The notes under the pieces are model-generated. The model had not been told where the DNA came from, did not search any database, and was given only the letters and a program-made list of their open reading frames with translations. Positions 1 through 6,437 of a stretch of 7,042 bases of DNA are shown piece by piece. Both the position numbers and the translations under genes were made by a program. Origin of the DNA: CAYSIX01 sp964431205 (GTDB lineage: Bacteria; Planctomycetota; Phycisphaerae; Phycisphaerales; Phycisphaeraceae); contig CAYSIX010000213.1 of NCBI GenBank assembly GCA_964431205.1, forward strand, positions 1 to 7,042, read 5' to 3'. Positions within the stretch are counted from its first letter, which is position 1; each line of letters opens with the position of its first letter.

Positions 1-1372
1 CCGACAGCTCGGAGATGTGCACCAGGCCCTCGACGCCCGGCTCGACCTCGACGAACGCGCCGAAGTCCGGCGTCGAGACCACCCGGCCCTCGATCCAACT
101 GTTCTGCTCGTACTTGCGCTCGGCGCCCACCCATGGGTCACCCTGCGACTGCTTGAGGCTCAGCGAGATGCGGTGCTTCTTCGCGTCCAGGCTGAGCACC
201 TTCAGCCGCAGCACCTCGCCGACGCTGACGACCTCCTCCGCCTTGCCGATCCGCTTCCAGCTCATCTCGCTCAGCGGCAGCAGGCCCTCGATGCCCGGCT
301 CGATCTCCACGAACGCCCCGAAGTTCGCCGTGCGGATCACGCGGCCGGTCACGTCGTCGCCGACGTGCACCCGCTCGGCGATCGTCTGCCACGGGTCCGG
401 CTCGACCTGCTTGAGCCCCAGGCTGATCCGCTGCCGCTCGGGGTCGATCTTCAATACCTTGACGTTGACCGTCTGGCCCACCTTCACGACGTCCGCCGGC
501 TTGTCCACGTGCGTGTAGCTCAGGTCCGAGACGTGGATCAGCCCATCGACCCCGCCCAGGTCCACGAACGCGCCGAACTCGACCAGGCTCGTGACCTTGC
601 CCTCGCGGATCTGGCCGGGCGCCAGCTCGGCCATGACCTTCTGCCTGGCCTGCTCGCGCCGCTGGTGCAGCAGCTCACGCCGGTTGAGCACGACCTTCTT
701 CGACTTGCGGTCGATCTCCTGGACCATCGCCTCGAGCTTCTGCCCGACGAACGATTCGAGGTCGCGGACGTGGTGCAGGTCGATCTGGCTGGCGGGCATG
801 AAGGCGCTGATCCCGCCGATCATCTCCAGCTCCAGGCCGCCCTTGTTCGTCCCGGTCACCCGGGCCTCGACCACGGCGCCGCGCTCGAGCTGCTGCCAGG
901 TGGCGCGGCTGACGGCGCCCTCGCGCGAGAGGTAGATCAGGCCCTCGCCCTCGTCGATGCGATCGACGACGAAGTCCATGATCGAGCCGATGCGCGGCGG
1001 GCGGTCGAACTGCGTCAGCGGGACCAGGCCCTGGTGCTTGCTGTCGCCGGTCAGCTCGACGAACACGTCGTCGCCGCGGATGGCGGCGACGCGGCCGCGT
1101 CGGATCTCGTGGTGGAACTCGCTCGGGTGCTGCGCGCCGCCGGTCGCGGGCTTATCGGCCGAGTCCGACTCGGCTGCCGCGGTCTGGCCGCCGCGATCGC
1201 CGGCGCCCGCCTCCGGCTTCTGCTCAGTCAGCGACCGCTCCACCAGATCGTCCACGCTCTGACCGCCCAAGGCCTCGTCGATCTCCCGCTGAAGCGTCGG
1301 ATCGACGCCCGTCGACGTGGTTGAATGACCTTCGGACGGACCCGAACCCTGGTTCGACACCGACTCGTTCAT
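1..1372 (-). CDS. rpsA: 30S ribosomal protein S1 (3' part missing)
   Basis: RNA-binding protein of the small ribosomal subunit that helps recruit and unfold mRNA at initiation. 457 codons are visible and the frame leaves the window still open, so the C-terminus is missing. After a hydrophilic, low-complexity N-terminal extension (about residues 1-85) come S1/OB-fold modules at roughly 89-155, 167-233, 254-322, 340-408 and the start of a fifth at 425. The later modules carry the canonical signature: FGAFV-DLGGVDGLIHVSDLS near 266-285, FGAFVEIEPGIEGLLPLSEMS near 351-371, and FGAFVEVEPGVEGLVHISELS near 437-457, with ISL(G/S)LKQ closing modules 3 and 4. Modules 1 and 2 are more divergent, as is normal for S1, where they serve ribosome binding. 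The ATG is supported by an AGGTGA Shine-Dalgarno 7 nt upstream (1380-1385). The gene follows the glycosylase on the same strand after 149 nt, in which I found no convincing promoter. The family and modular order are clear; the total number of modules cannot be seen. Confidence 0.97.
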   Translation of the reverse strand, partial: MNESVSNQGSGPSEGHSTTSTGVDPTLQREIDEALGGQSVDDLVERSLTEQKPEAGAGDRGGQTAAAESDSADKPATGGAQHPSEFHHEIRRGRVAAIRGDDVFVELTGDSKHQGLVPLTQFDRPPRIGSIMDFVVDRIDEGEGLIYLSREGAVSRATWQQLERGAVVEARVTGTNKGGLELEMIGGISAFMPASQIDLHHVRDLESFVGQKLEAMVQEIDRKSKKVVLNRRELLHQRREQARQKVMAELAPGQIREGKVTSLVEFGAFVDLGGVDGLIHVSDLSYTHVDKPADVVKVGQTVNVKVLKIDPERQRISLGLKQVEPDPWQTIAERVHVGDDVTGRVIRTANFGAFVEIEPGIEGLLPLSEMSWKRIGKAEEVVSVGEVLRLKVLSLDAKKHRISLSLKQSQGDPWVGAERKYEQNSWIEGRVVSTPDFGAFVEVEPGVEGLVHISELS

Positions 1373-1521
1373 GACACGCTCACCTGGGCCGCACCGCTTC
1401 CGTTCAGACTGGCACTCCATCGGCAGCTTACACCGCAAGGTCCAGTTTCGCTACACGGTTGCGCCGATTTCATGCCGCCGGCCGCGATCGGCGTCGTGAG
1501 CCAGCCGGGCCGGTGTACGCC

Positions 1522-2145
1522 TCAGCGCGTCCGCGTGGTCCGGCCCGGGCTCACGTGCTCGCTGTCCCTCACCCAGAATCGCAGCGGACGATCCGCCCAT
1601 TCCCCGGCGTAATCCACGCCGACCCGCGGGCCGACCGCCACCTTCGACCCCGCCATCGCACGCCATCGCGCTCGCTCCAGGTACAGCTCGCGACCGTCGA
1701 CTAGGTCCGCCCCGTCCAGCGTCCGATCGATCCGCAACGCCTGGCACAGCTTCGCCGGGCCCGAGCACAGGTCGCTCGACCGCCGCGCCGCCGGACGATT
1801 TGCGAACATCGCCTCCATGCCCTCCGTCGGCTCCAACGCCCGCAGCAGCACCGCCACCGGCACGCCCGCGCCGCCCGCTACCACGTTCATGCAATGATGC
1901 ATCCCGTACGTGAAATACACGTACGCGTGACCCGCCTCGCCCCACATCGACGCGTTCCGCGCCGTGCGTCGGCCGTTGTACGTGTGCGCCGCCCGGTCCG
2001 GCTCGCCCAGGTACGCCTCGGTCTCCACGATCAGCCCCGCCAGCCGCACGCCCTCGACCTCGCGCACCAGACGCTGACCGAGCAGGGTGCGCGCCAGCAC
2101 GACCGGGTCACGCCGATAGAACGCTCGCGGCAGGCGCTCGGCCAT
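1522..2145 (-). CDS. mpg: DNA-3-methyladenine glycosylase (AAG/MPG family)
   Basis: Monofunctional base-excision-repair glycosylase that flips out and removes alkylated purines such as 3-methyladenine, and in relatives hypoxanthine. The 207-aa product matches the AAG fold family along its length. The active-site block is intact: VETEAYLG with the catalytic Glu at 43 and Tyr45, His54 in AAH, Tyr77 in YVYFTYGM, and Asn87. These line up with human AAG Glu125, Tyr127, His136, Tyr159 and Asn169 without gaps. Further family motifs are LLRALEP, CSGPAKLCQAL and the C-terminal RVGVDYAGEWADRPLRFWVR. I chose the ATG at 2145 because MAERLPRAFY is the usual family N-terminus. A GTG at 2193 would add 16 residues with no family resemblance. 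Neither start has a clear Shine-Dalgarno, so initiation may be leaderless or weak. It lies upstream of rpsA on the same strand and diverges from crcB; no functional link to either is evident. Family assignment is secure; substrate range is inferred. Confidence 0.95.
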   Translation of the reverse strand: MAERLPRAFYRRDPVVLARTLLGQRLVREVEGVRLAGLIVETEAYLGEPDRAAHTYNGRRTARNASMWGEAGHAYVYFTYGMHHCMNVVAGGAGVPVAVLLRALEPTEGMEAMFANRPAARRSSDLCSGPAKLCQALRIDRTLDGADLVDGRELYLERARWRAMAGSKVAVGPRVGVDYAGEWADRPLRFWVRDSEHVSPGRTTRTR

Positions 2146-2275
2146 GGCGACAGCGTAACAGCACGTCTCAGGTTCACCGCGGCGTCCCGCCACTCATGCG
2201 GTGGCGTCCGCGACGTGATGCGGCTGCGTGAGCGCCTCGTGTGCCGCGTGGTGTCGCTCAGCCGCGGTGAGACCT

Positions 2276-2292
2276 CCCGTGGGCGCCACGGG
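2276..2292. promoter_or_regulatory. Hairpin in the crcB upstream region
   Basis: CCCGTGG at 2276-2282 and CCACGGG at 2286-2292 form a perfect 7-bp stem with a 3-nt loop, extendable by one T-G wobble. It sits in the 236-nt divergent region between the glycosylase and crcB, about 90 nt before the crcB start. A second inverted repeat, CGCCAC/GTGGCG (2188-2193 and 2201-2206), lies nearer the glycosylase. No T-run follows either. I found no fluoride riboswitch consensus and no strong promoter; the best -35/-10 guess (TTGCGT at 2309, TAGCGT at 2332) matches poorly. The role could be a leader structure, an operator, or nothing; short GC stems arise easily at this base composition. Confidence 0.3.
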
Positions 2293-2381
2293 GCGCACGA
2301 TCGCGTGATTGCGTGAGTGAGGGTTTTGGCTTAGCGTCTCGGCGTCGGCCGGTCACCGGGGCACGAGGGCGCCGAAGGCAG

Positions 2382-2768
2382 ATGTGGCGAACGTGGACAC
2401 CGCTGGGATTGCTGGCCCTGGGCGGCGCCGTGGGCACGCTGGCGCGCTACGCCTTGTCGGGCTGGGTGCAGCGGGCCACGCCGGGCACGTTCCCGTGGGG
2501 GACGCTGGCGGTCAACGGCGTGGGCTGCTTCCTGTTCGGGCTGGTGTGGTCGTTGGCCGACGGCCGGATTCTTCTGACGCCCGAGGCGCGGCTGATGGCG
2601 CTGGTCGGCTTTCTCGGGGCGTTCACCACGTTCTCGACGTTCGCGTTCGAGACGAATCAGATGTTGCGCGACGCGCAATGGCTGGCGGCGGTGGCGAACC
2701 TGCTGCTGCACAACGCCGTCGGCGTCTGCCTCGTGATCGCCGGCTTCGCGCTCGGCCGGCTCTGGTGA
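2382..2768 (+). CDS. crcB: Fluoride ion channel/exporter CrcB (FluC)
   Basis: Small inner-membrane protein that acts as an antiparallel dimer and lets fluoride leave the cytoplasm, protecting against fluoride toxicity. The 128-aa product is of normal family length, with four hydrophobic segments at about 8-28, 40-58, 71-92 and 101-125. The hallmark motifs are present: GGAVGTLARY (14-23), P-WGTLAVNGVG (38-48) with the pore Asn45, and GFLGAFTTFSTF (76-87), which holds the pore phenylalanines and the TTFST segment that shapes the central sodium site. The ATG at 2382 is preferred, with a close GAAGG upstream and the first transmembrane segment beginning a few residues in. A GTG at 2313 would add 23 basic residues atypical of the family. 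A DUF190 gene follows after 15 nt, so the two are probably co-transcribed. Only one crcB copy is visible, consistent with the homodimeric type rather than paired crcB1/crcB2. Assignment is secure. Confidence 0.97.
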   Translation: MWRTWTPLGLLALGGAVGTLARYALSGWVQRATPGTFPWGTLAVNGVGCFLFGLVWSLADGRILLTPEARLMALVGFLGAFTTFSTFAFETNQMLRDAQWLAAVANLLLHNAVGVCLVIAGFALGRLW

Positions 2769-2783
2769 CCCAAGGCTCCGCCC

Positions 2784-3125
2784 ATGCGCACGCCCACCGA
2801 CGCCAAGCTGATCCGCATCTTCATCGGCGAGAGCGACCGCTGGCACGGCCGACCGCTGTACGAGCAGGTCGTCGAGCGCGCCCGGGCCGCGGGCCTGGCC
2901 GGCGCCACCGTGCTTCGCGGGATCCACGGCTTCGGCGCCCACAGCCGCATCCACACCGCCAAGGTCCTCCGCCTCTCTGAAGACCTGCCGATCGTGATCG
3001 AGATCGTCGATCAGCCCGACCGGATCGACCGCTTCCTGCCGGAGCTGGACGAGCTGATCGCCGAGGGCCTGGTCACGATCGAGAACGTGCACGTCGTGGC
3101 ATATCGCTCACGCCCGACGACCTGA
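2784..3125 (+). CDS. DUF190 family PII-like protein
   Basis: A 113-aa soluble protein matching DUF190 along its whole length: AKLIRIFIGESDRWHG near residues 7-22, PLYEQVVERARAAGLAGATV, then RGIHGFGAHSRIH and LSEDLPIVIEIVD, with a C-terminal strand around NVHVVAY. Known structures of this family have a ferredoxin-like fold related to PII signalling proteins, but no biochemical role is established. The ATG has an AAGG Shine-Dalgarno 8 nt upstream (2772-2775). It starts 15 nt after the crcB stop. The crcB-DUF190 pairing recurs in many bacteria, so a role in sensing or regulating fluoride export is a reasonable inference, not something the sequence shows. Family assignment is firm; function is unknown. 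Confidence 0.95.
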   Translation: MRTPTDAKLIRIFIGESDRWHGRPLYEQVVERARAAGLAGATVLRGIHGFGAHSRIHTAKVLRLSEDLPIVIEIVDQPDRIDRFLPELDELIAEGLVTIENVHVVAYRSRPTT

Positions 3126-3130
3126 TGACC

Positions 3131-3165
3131 ACGCGGCGTTCCAGGGCCGGGCGCGGGGGCCGCGT
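3131..3165. terminator. Possible terminator between convergent genes
   Basis: The 89-nt gap between the DUF190 stop and the convergent lipoprotein stop contains ACGCGGC (3131-3137) and GCCGCGT (3159-3165), a perfect 7-bp stem around a 21-nt GC-rich loop. A smaller perfect hairpin, AGCCG-TCG-CGGCT, lies at 3181-3193. Neither is followed by a T-run, so the support is position between convergent genes plus pairing only. Rho-dependent termination, or no termination here, is equally possible. Confidence 0.3.
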
Positions 3166-3214
3166 CACGAAGCGCATGCAAGCCGTCGCGGCTCGGCGGC
3201 GGGATCGTTCGCGG

Positions 3215-3856
3215 CTACTGAACCTGAGCCTGCATGACGCGATCGATCTCGCCGAGCAACACGTCGATGGCCTGCTGCGCCTCGATGCGGTCTCGCTTGA
3301 CCAGCTCGAACGACTTGCTCAGGTTTTCGATGTTCTGGCGCGACAGGTCGCCTTCGAGCGCCTCGCGCAGGTCCAGCAGCTCGAGCACGTACTGGCGGTA
3401 CTCGCTCTTGGCGCGGACCATCGCATCGACGACCAGGTCGTACCGGCGGCTGGCCTGGGTGCGGCGTTGCTCCTCTTGCGTACGCGCCTGCCCTGGGGCA
3501 CGACCGATCTCACGCTCCCACGCCTTGAAGTAGTTCGCCCCCTGAAGCTGCATCGATTCGGCCTCGTAGCGGAGGCTGTTGGCCTGGCGACGCATCTCGT
3601 CCAGGGCCGCCGAAAACTTGTTGAACGCCGGCTCGGATTCGACGGCCGTCGACTCGATCTGCCTCAGGTAGGTCTCCACGCGATCCATCATCGGCTTGAG
3701 GTTGTTCAGGCTGGTGCGCAGCTCGGCGGCGGACATCTTCCCGCTCGACAGCGCCCGTTCACGCGGCGTCGTGCAGCCCCACGCCGTCGCGACCAGAACC
3801 GACAAACCCAGGACCATCGCACAGCGATACACGCCCGCAAGCTTCCGATTCAACAT
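3215..3856 (-). CDS. Predicted lipoprotein, coiled-coil, DUF2959-like
   Basis: A 213-aa secreted protein with a lipoprotein-type signal: basic MLNRK, a hydrophobic stretch at about 13-25, then A-W-G-Cys28 as probable lipidation site. Trp at -2 of the lipobox is unusual, so lipidation is likely rather than certain. The mature part is charged and predicted mostly helical, rich in Glu, Gln, Arg and Leu. It resembles DUF2959, notably NYFKAWEREI (108-117), the SRRYDLVVDAMVRAK block (136-150) and the C-terminal LSKSFELVKRDRIEAQQAIDVLLGEID region; this match is from memory of the family and is moderate. The function of DUF2959 is not known to me; a periplasmic or membrane-attached helical-bundle role is a guess. 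The start at 3856 is fixed by a GGGAG Shine-Dalgarno and by the signal peptide. The frame could extend upstream to 4006, but those 50 residues look non-coding. It converges on DUF190 and diverges from korA. Confidence 0.75.
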   Translation of the reverse strand: MLNRKLAGVYRCAMVLGLSVLVATAWGCTTPRERALSSGKMSAAELRTSLNNLKPMMDRVETYLRQIESTAVESEPAFNKFSAALDEMRRQANSLRYEAESMQLQGANYFKAWEREIGRAPGQARTQEEQRRTQASRRYDLVVDAMVRAKSEYRQYVLELLDLREALEGDLSRQNIENLSKSFELVKRDRIEAQQAIDVLLGEIDRVMQAQVQ

Positions 3857-3864
3857 CTTGTTGA

Positions 3865-3869
3865 CTCCC
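3865..3869 (-). promoter_or_regulatory. Ribosome binding site fixing the lipoprotein start
   Basis: CTCCC on the plus strand reads GGGAG on the minus strand, 8 nt before the ATG at 3856. It places the start directly at the signal peptide rather than at the upstream in-frame ATG at 4006. Confidence 0.7.
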
Positions 3870-3996
3870 TGATCAGATCTGAACCACCCTCGGTTCTGTT
3901 CCACTCGATGCCGCCCCCACGAGCGGCTGGCACGTGTCGCCGGCCCCGCCCGCATCGCGTCTCCCCCAAGCCCCTGGCAGGCCGATCGACTCAGAC

Positions 3997-4002
3997 AGTG
4001 TA
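3997..4002 (-). promoter_or_regulatory. Weak candidate -10 for the lipoprotein gene
   Basis: The minus strand reads TGATACACT here, an extended -10 form (TG-n-TACACT, 4 of 6 matches to TATAAT). No recognisable -35 lies 16-18 nt upstream. If used, it would give a leader of about 130 nt before the lipoprotein start. Tentative. Confidence 0.25.
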
Positions 4003-4093
4003 TCACAGAATTCGGTCATCCGGGTCGCTTTCCCGCCGGGCGCGATGGGCCAGGCAAGGGCGGCACCCGCCGCGAAGATCAAGGAAACTCGCG

Positions 4094-4122
4094 TTGGCAG
4101 GGGCCACAAGCCCGGGTATGAT
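4094..4122 (+). promoter_or_regulatory. Sigma70-type promoter of the kor operon
   Basis: TTGGCA (4094-4099) and TATGAT (4117-4122) each match the consensus at 5 of 6 positions and are separated by exactly 17 nt. Transcription would begin near 4129, giving a leader of about 45 nt ahead of korA with its AAGGAG ribosome binding site. This is by far the best promoter-like sequence I found in the window. Transcription itself is not shown. Confidence 0.7.
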
Positions 4123-4173
4123 TGAAGGTTCGACCGATTTTTGTGATCCGCCTGCCTCAAGGAGCCATCCGCG

Positions 4174-6156
4174 ATGGGTGTCGCCGCCAAGTCGGAGGGA
4201 AAAACCAGGCCAGCCCAGCCTCTTCAGTCGGCCGTCGTCCGGTTCGCCGGCGACTCGGGCGATGGCATGCAACTGGCCGGTACCCAGTTCACGGATACGT
4301 CGGCGATCGCCGGCAACGACGTCGCCACGCTGCCGGATTTCCCCGCCGAGATCCGCGCGCCCGCCGGCACCGTCCCCGGCGTCTCGGGCTTCCAGATCAA
4401 CTTCGCCAGCACCGACATCCACACCCCCGGCGACCGGGTCAACGCCCTGATCGCCATGAACCCCGCCGCCTTCAAGGCCCACATCGCCGACGTCGAGCCC
4501 GGCGGGATCGTCATCGCCAACGACAGCGAGTTCGACAAGGTCAACCTCCGCAAGGCCGGCTATCGCGACGGATACAACCCGCTCGAAGACCCCAGGTACC
4601 CGCAGAAGTATCAGCTCTTCAAGGTCCCGATCACGCGGCTGAACGCCGAGGCCCTGGCCGACACCGGCATGGGGGCCAAGGACGTGGCCCGCTGCCGCAA
4701 CATGTACGCCCTGGGCATGGTGTACTGGTTGTTCGATCGCCCGCTCGACACGACCATCCGGTTCCTCGAGCAGTATTTCGTCGAGAAGAAGAAGCTGCCG
4801 CAGGTCGCGGCGGCGAACGTCGCGGCGCTGAAGGCGGGCTACTACTTCGGGGAGACGGCCGAGCTGTTTCCCGTGCGCTACCAGGTCGCGCGGGCGCCGA
4901 TCGCCCCGGGCCGGTACCGCAAGATCACGGGCAACGACGCGTTGTGCATGGGGCTGGTGGCGGCGTCGAAGCTGGCCGAGAAGTCGCTGGTCTATTGCAG
5001 CTACCCGATCACGCCGGCGAGCACGATCCTGCACGGTCTGGCGGGGCTGCGGCACTTCGGGGTCAAGACGTTCCAGGCCGAGGACGAGATCGCGGCGGTG
5101 TGCGCGGCGATCGGGGCGTCGTTCGCCGGTCAGCTCGGGGTGTGCGGCACGTCCGGGCCGGGCCTGGCGCTCAAGGCCGAGGCGATGAACCTGGCGGTGA
5201 TGGTCGAGCTGCCGCTGGTGGTCGTGGACGTGCAGCGCGGCGGGCCGTCGACGGGTCTGCCGACCAAGACCGAGCAGGCGGACCTGCTGCAGGCGATGTT
5301 CGGCCGCAACGGCGACAGCCCGGTGGTCATCCTCGCGCCGCAGTCGCCGGGTGACTGCTTCGACATCGCCATCGAGGCCGCGCGCATCGCCATGCAGCAC
5401 ATGGCCCCGGTCGTGATCCTGACCGACGGGTACCTGGCCAACGGCAGCGAGCCGTGGCGCGTGCCGGACGTCAGCGAGTTCGACAGGATCGAGGTTCGCC
5501 ACGCCAGCGACCCCGAGGGGTTCGAGGTGTACGGCCGGGACGAGAACCTGGTCCGGCCGTGGGCGATCCCGGGCACGCCGGGCCTGGAGCACCGCGTGGG
5601 CGGGCTCGAGAAGGAGCACCGCACGGGCAACGTCAGCTACGAGCCGGACAATCACCAGCTCATGACCATGGTGCGTCGCCAGCGGATCGAGAAGATCGCC
5701 GAACGGATCCCGCCGATCGAGCCGTACGGCGACGCCTCGGGCGACCTGCTCGTGCTGGGCTGGGGCGGGACGTACGGCTCGATCTACACGGCGGTGAGCC
5801 GGGCGCGGCGGGCGGGCAAGCGCGTCTCGGGCGCGCATCTGCGTCACCTGCACCCCATGCCGAGCAACCTCGGTGACGTGCTGCGGCGGTTCAAGCGGGT
5901 GCTGATCCCCGAGCTGAACATGGGCCAGCTCCGACTGCTGATCCGCGGGCGGTTCCTCGTCGACGCCCGCGGGCTCAACAAGGTGCAGGGCCGACCGTTC
6001 CTCGTCGAGGAGCTCGAGCAGGCGATCGACCTGATGCTCGAAGACCGATTCGGCGACCGCGAGTTCCTGATCCCGCGCGACCACGGCGTGGACCCGGCGG
6101 CTCAGGACTACGACTTCCGCGGCGCGACCGGCGCGGCGACGGACAACGGCCAGTGA
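4174..6156 (+). CDS. korA: 2-oxoacid:ferredoxin oxidoreductase alpha (KorA)
   Basis: Large subunit of the thiamine-diphosphate enzyme that interconverts 2-oxoglutarate plus CoA and succinyl-CoA plus CO2, with ferredoxin as electron carrier. The 660-aa product is a fused gamma-alpha chain. The N-terminal gamma domain (about 20-210) has VRFAGDSGDGMQ at 22-33 and the DFPAEIRAP segment. The pyrimidine-binding domain starts near 250, with YPITPAST (277-284), GTSGPG (325-330) and QRGGPSTGLPTKTEQ (354-368). A C-terminal transketolase-like domain contains VLGWGGTYGS near 527-536 and LRHLHPMP. The fused order and motifs are those of two-subunit KorAB enzymes such as the mycobacterial one, which need no separate gamma or delta subunit. 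The ATG has AAGGAG 9 nt upstream. The predicted partner korB lies 527 nt downstream, after two small genes. Substrate preference for 2-oxoglutarate is inferred from similarity; another 2-oxoacid is possible. Confidence 0.95.
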   Translation: MGVAAKSEGKTRPAQPLQSAVVRFAGDSGDGMQLAGTQFTDTSAIAGNDVATLPDFPAEIRAPAGTVPGVSGFQINFASTDIHTPGDRVNALIAMNPAAFKAHIADVEPGGIVIANDSEFDKVNLRKAGYRDGYNPLEDPRYPQKYQLFKVPITRLNAEALADTGMGAKDVARCRNMYALGMVYWLFDRPLDTTIRFLEQYFVEKKKLPQVAAANVAALKAGYYFGETAELFPVRYQVARAPIAPGRYRKITGNDALCMGLVAASKLAEKSLVYCSYPITPASTILHGLAGLRHFGVKTFQAEDEIAAVCAAIGASFAGQLGVCGTSGPGLALKAEAMNLAVMVELPLVVVDVQRGGPSTGLPTKTEQADLLQAMFGRNGDSPVVILAPQSPGDCFDIAIEAARIAMQHMAPVVILTDGYLANGSEPWRVPDVSEFDRIEVRHASDPEGFEVYGRDENLVRPWAIPGTPGLEHRVGGLEKEHRTGNVSYEPDNHQLMTMVRRQRIEKIAERIPPIEPYGDASGDLLVLGWGGTYGSIYTAVSRARRAGKRVSGAHLRHLHPMPSNLGDVLRRFKRVLIPELNMGQLRLLIRGRFLVDARGLNKVQGRPFLVEELEQAIDLMLEDRFGDREFLIPRDHGVDPAAQDYDFRGATGAATDNGQ

Positions 6157-6195
6157 CGAGGGAGCCGCGGTGAGCGGATCGCCGGAGAACCGACC

Positions 6196-6417
6196 ATGAA
6201 CATCGAAGAGATCCGAGAATACTACTACCGCGAGCCTTTTCAGCCGTTCGAGCTGGAGCTCAAGGACGGGCGACGCATCCGGGTGGTCGCGCGTGAGCGG
6301 ATCGGGTTGTCGCCGAATGGAGGTAGCGTTTTTGTCATAGAACCGGGTGACAGATCGTCTCTTCTGCGAGTCGATCAGATCGTCTCGGTCCGTCAGCCGC
6401 CGGCGAGCGCGGCATAA
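6196..6417 (+). CDS. Small uncharacterised protein A in kor operon
   Basis: A 73-aa protein that I do not recognise as a named, characterised family. It starts 39 nt after korA, with GGAG (6184-6187) 8 nt before the ATG. It has a short helical-looking N-terminus rich in Glu and Tyr, then F15-x-P17-F18-x-L20-x-L22-x-D24-G25-R26 and Val30, then alternating hydrophobic residues that suggest a small beta-rich domain. There is no signal peptide, membrane segment or cysteine. The next gene encodes a divergent paralogue with the same spacing of these residues, which is the best argument that both are real. The DNA is lower in GC than korA (31 of 60 bases in 6301-6360) and uses codons such as ATA, AGA and GGA. 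Similar short F-x-PF...DGR proteins are, to my recollection, common hypothetical proteins in planctomycetes. Function unknown. Confidence 0.8.
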   Translation: MNIEEIREYYYREPFQPFELELKDGRRIRVVARERIGLSPNGGSVFVIEPGDRSSLLRVDQIVSVRQPPASAA

Positions 6418-6437
6418 CAGGCTCAACAGGCGACGGC

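Larger units (their letters stand above)
3857..4173. other. Divergent intergenic region, lipoprotein and korA
   Basis: This 317-nt stretch contains no gene I can support and carries the control sequences of both flanking genes. On the korA side are a good sigma70-type promoter and an AAGGAG Shine-Dalgarno (4159-4164) 9 nt before the ATG. On the lipoprotein side are a weak extended -10 and, near the start codon, the palindrome CAGATCTG (3874-3881) followed by a GAACC/GGTTC inverted repeat (3881-3885 and 3892-3896). The open frames crossing it show neither a ribosome binding site nor a recognisable protein. Confidence 0.75.

Noticed and set aside
9..328. Long imperfect DNA repeats near 9-60 and 279-328
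   Set aside because: They encode homologous S1 modules 4 and 5 of ribosomal protein S1, so the similarity is explained by the protein's modular repeats, not by a separate repeat element.
17..1324. Plus-strand open frame of 435 codons opposite rpsA
   Set aside because: It is the antisense of the S1 modules, rich in Leu, Ala, Asp and Arg with repeated ALDARLDL segments that mirror the S1 repeats. It has no family resemblance and follows from the GC-rich codon bias of the real gene.
2313..2381. GTG start at 2313 extending CrcB by 23 residues
   Set aside because: The added residues are basic and unlike CrcB N-termini, and there is no Shine-Dalgarno. The ATG at 2382 gives the normal family length.
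3857..4006. Upstream ATG at 4006 extending the lipoprotein by 50 residues
   Set aside because: It would bury the signal peptide inside the protein, and the internal ATG at 3856 has a good GGGAG ribosome binding site.
3125..4450. Plus-strand frame of 441 codons starting in a TGATG overlap with the DUF190 stop
   Set aside because: The stop-start overlap suggests coupling, but the frame is antisense to the lipoprotein, crosses the intergenic region and enters korA in the wrong frame. It has Arg/Pro/Ser-rich composition and no recognisable protein.
6170..6304. 12-nt direct repeat GTGAGCGGATCG at 6170-6181 and 6293-6304
   Set aside because: It flanks the start of the first small gene and could suggest an insertion boundary. 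A repeat of this length is expected by chance about once in a window of this size, and the second copy lies inside the coding region.
4003..6426. Minus-strand open frame of 807 codons opposite korA
   Set aside because: Its length is striking, but it is antisense to a secure KorA. Its composition is Arg/His/Asp/Val-rich and repetitive without domains, and it runs on into the antisense of the first small gene.
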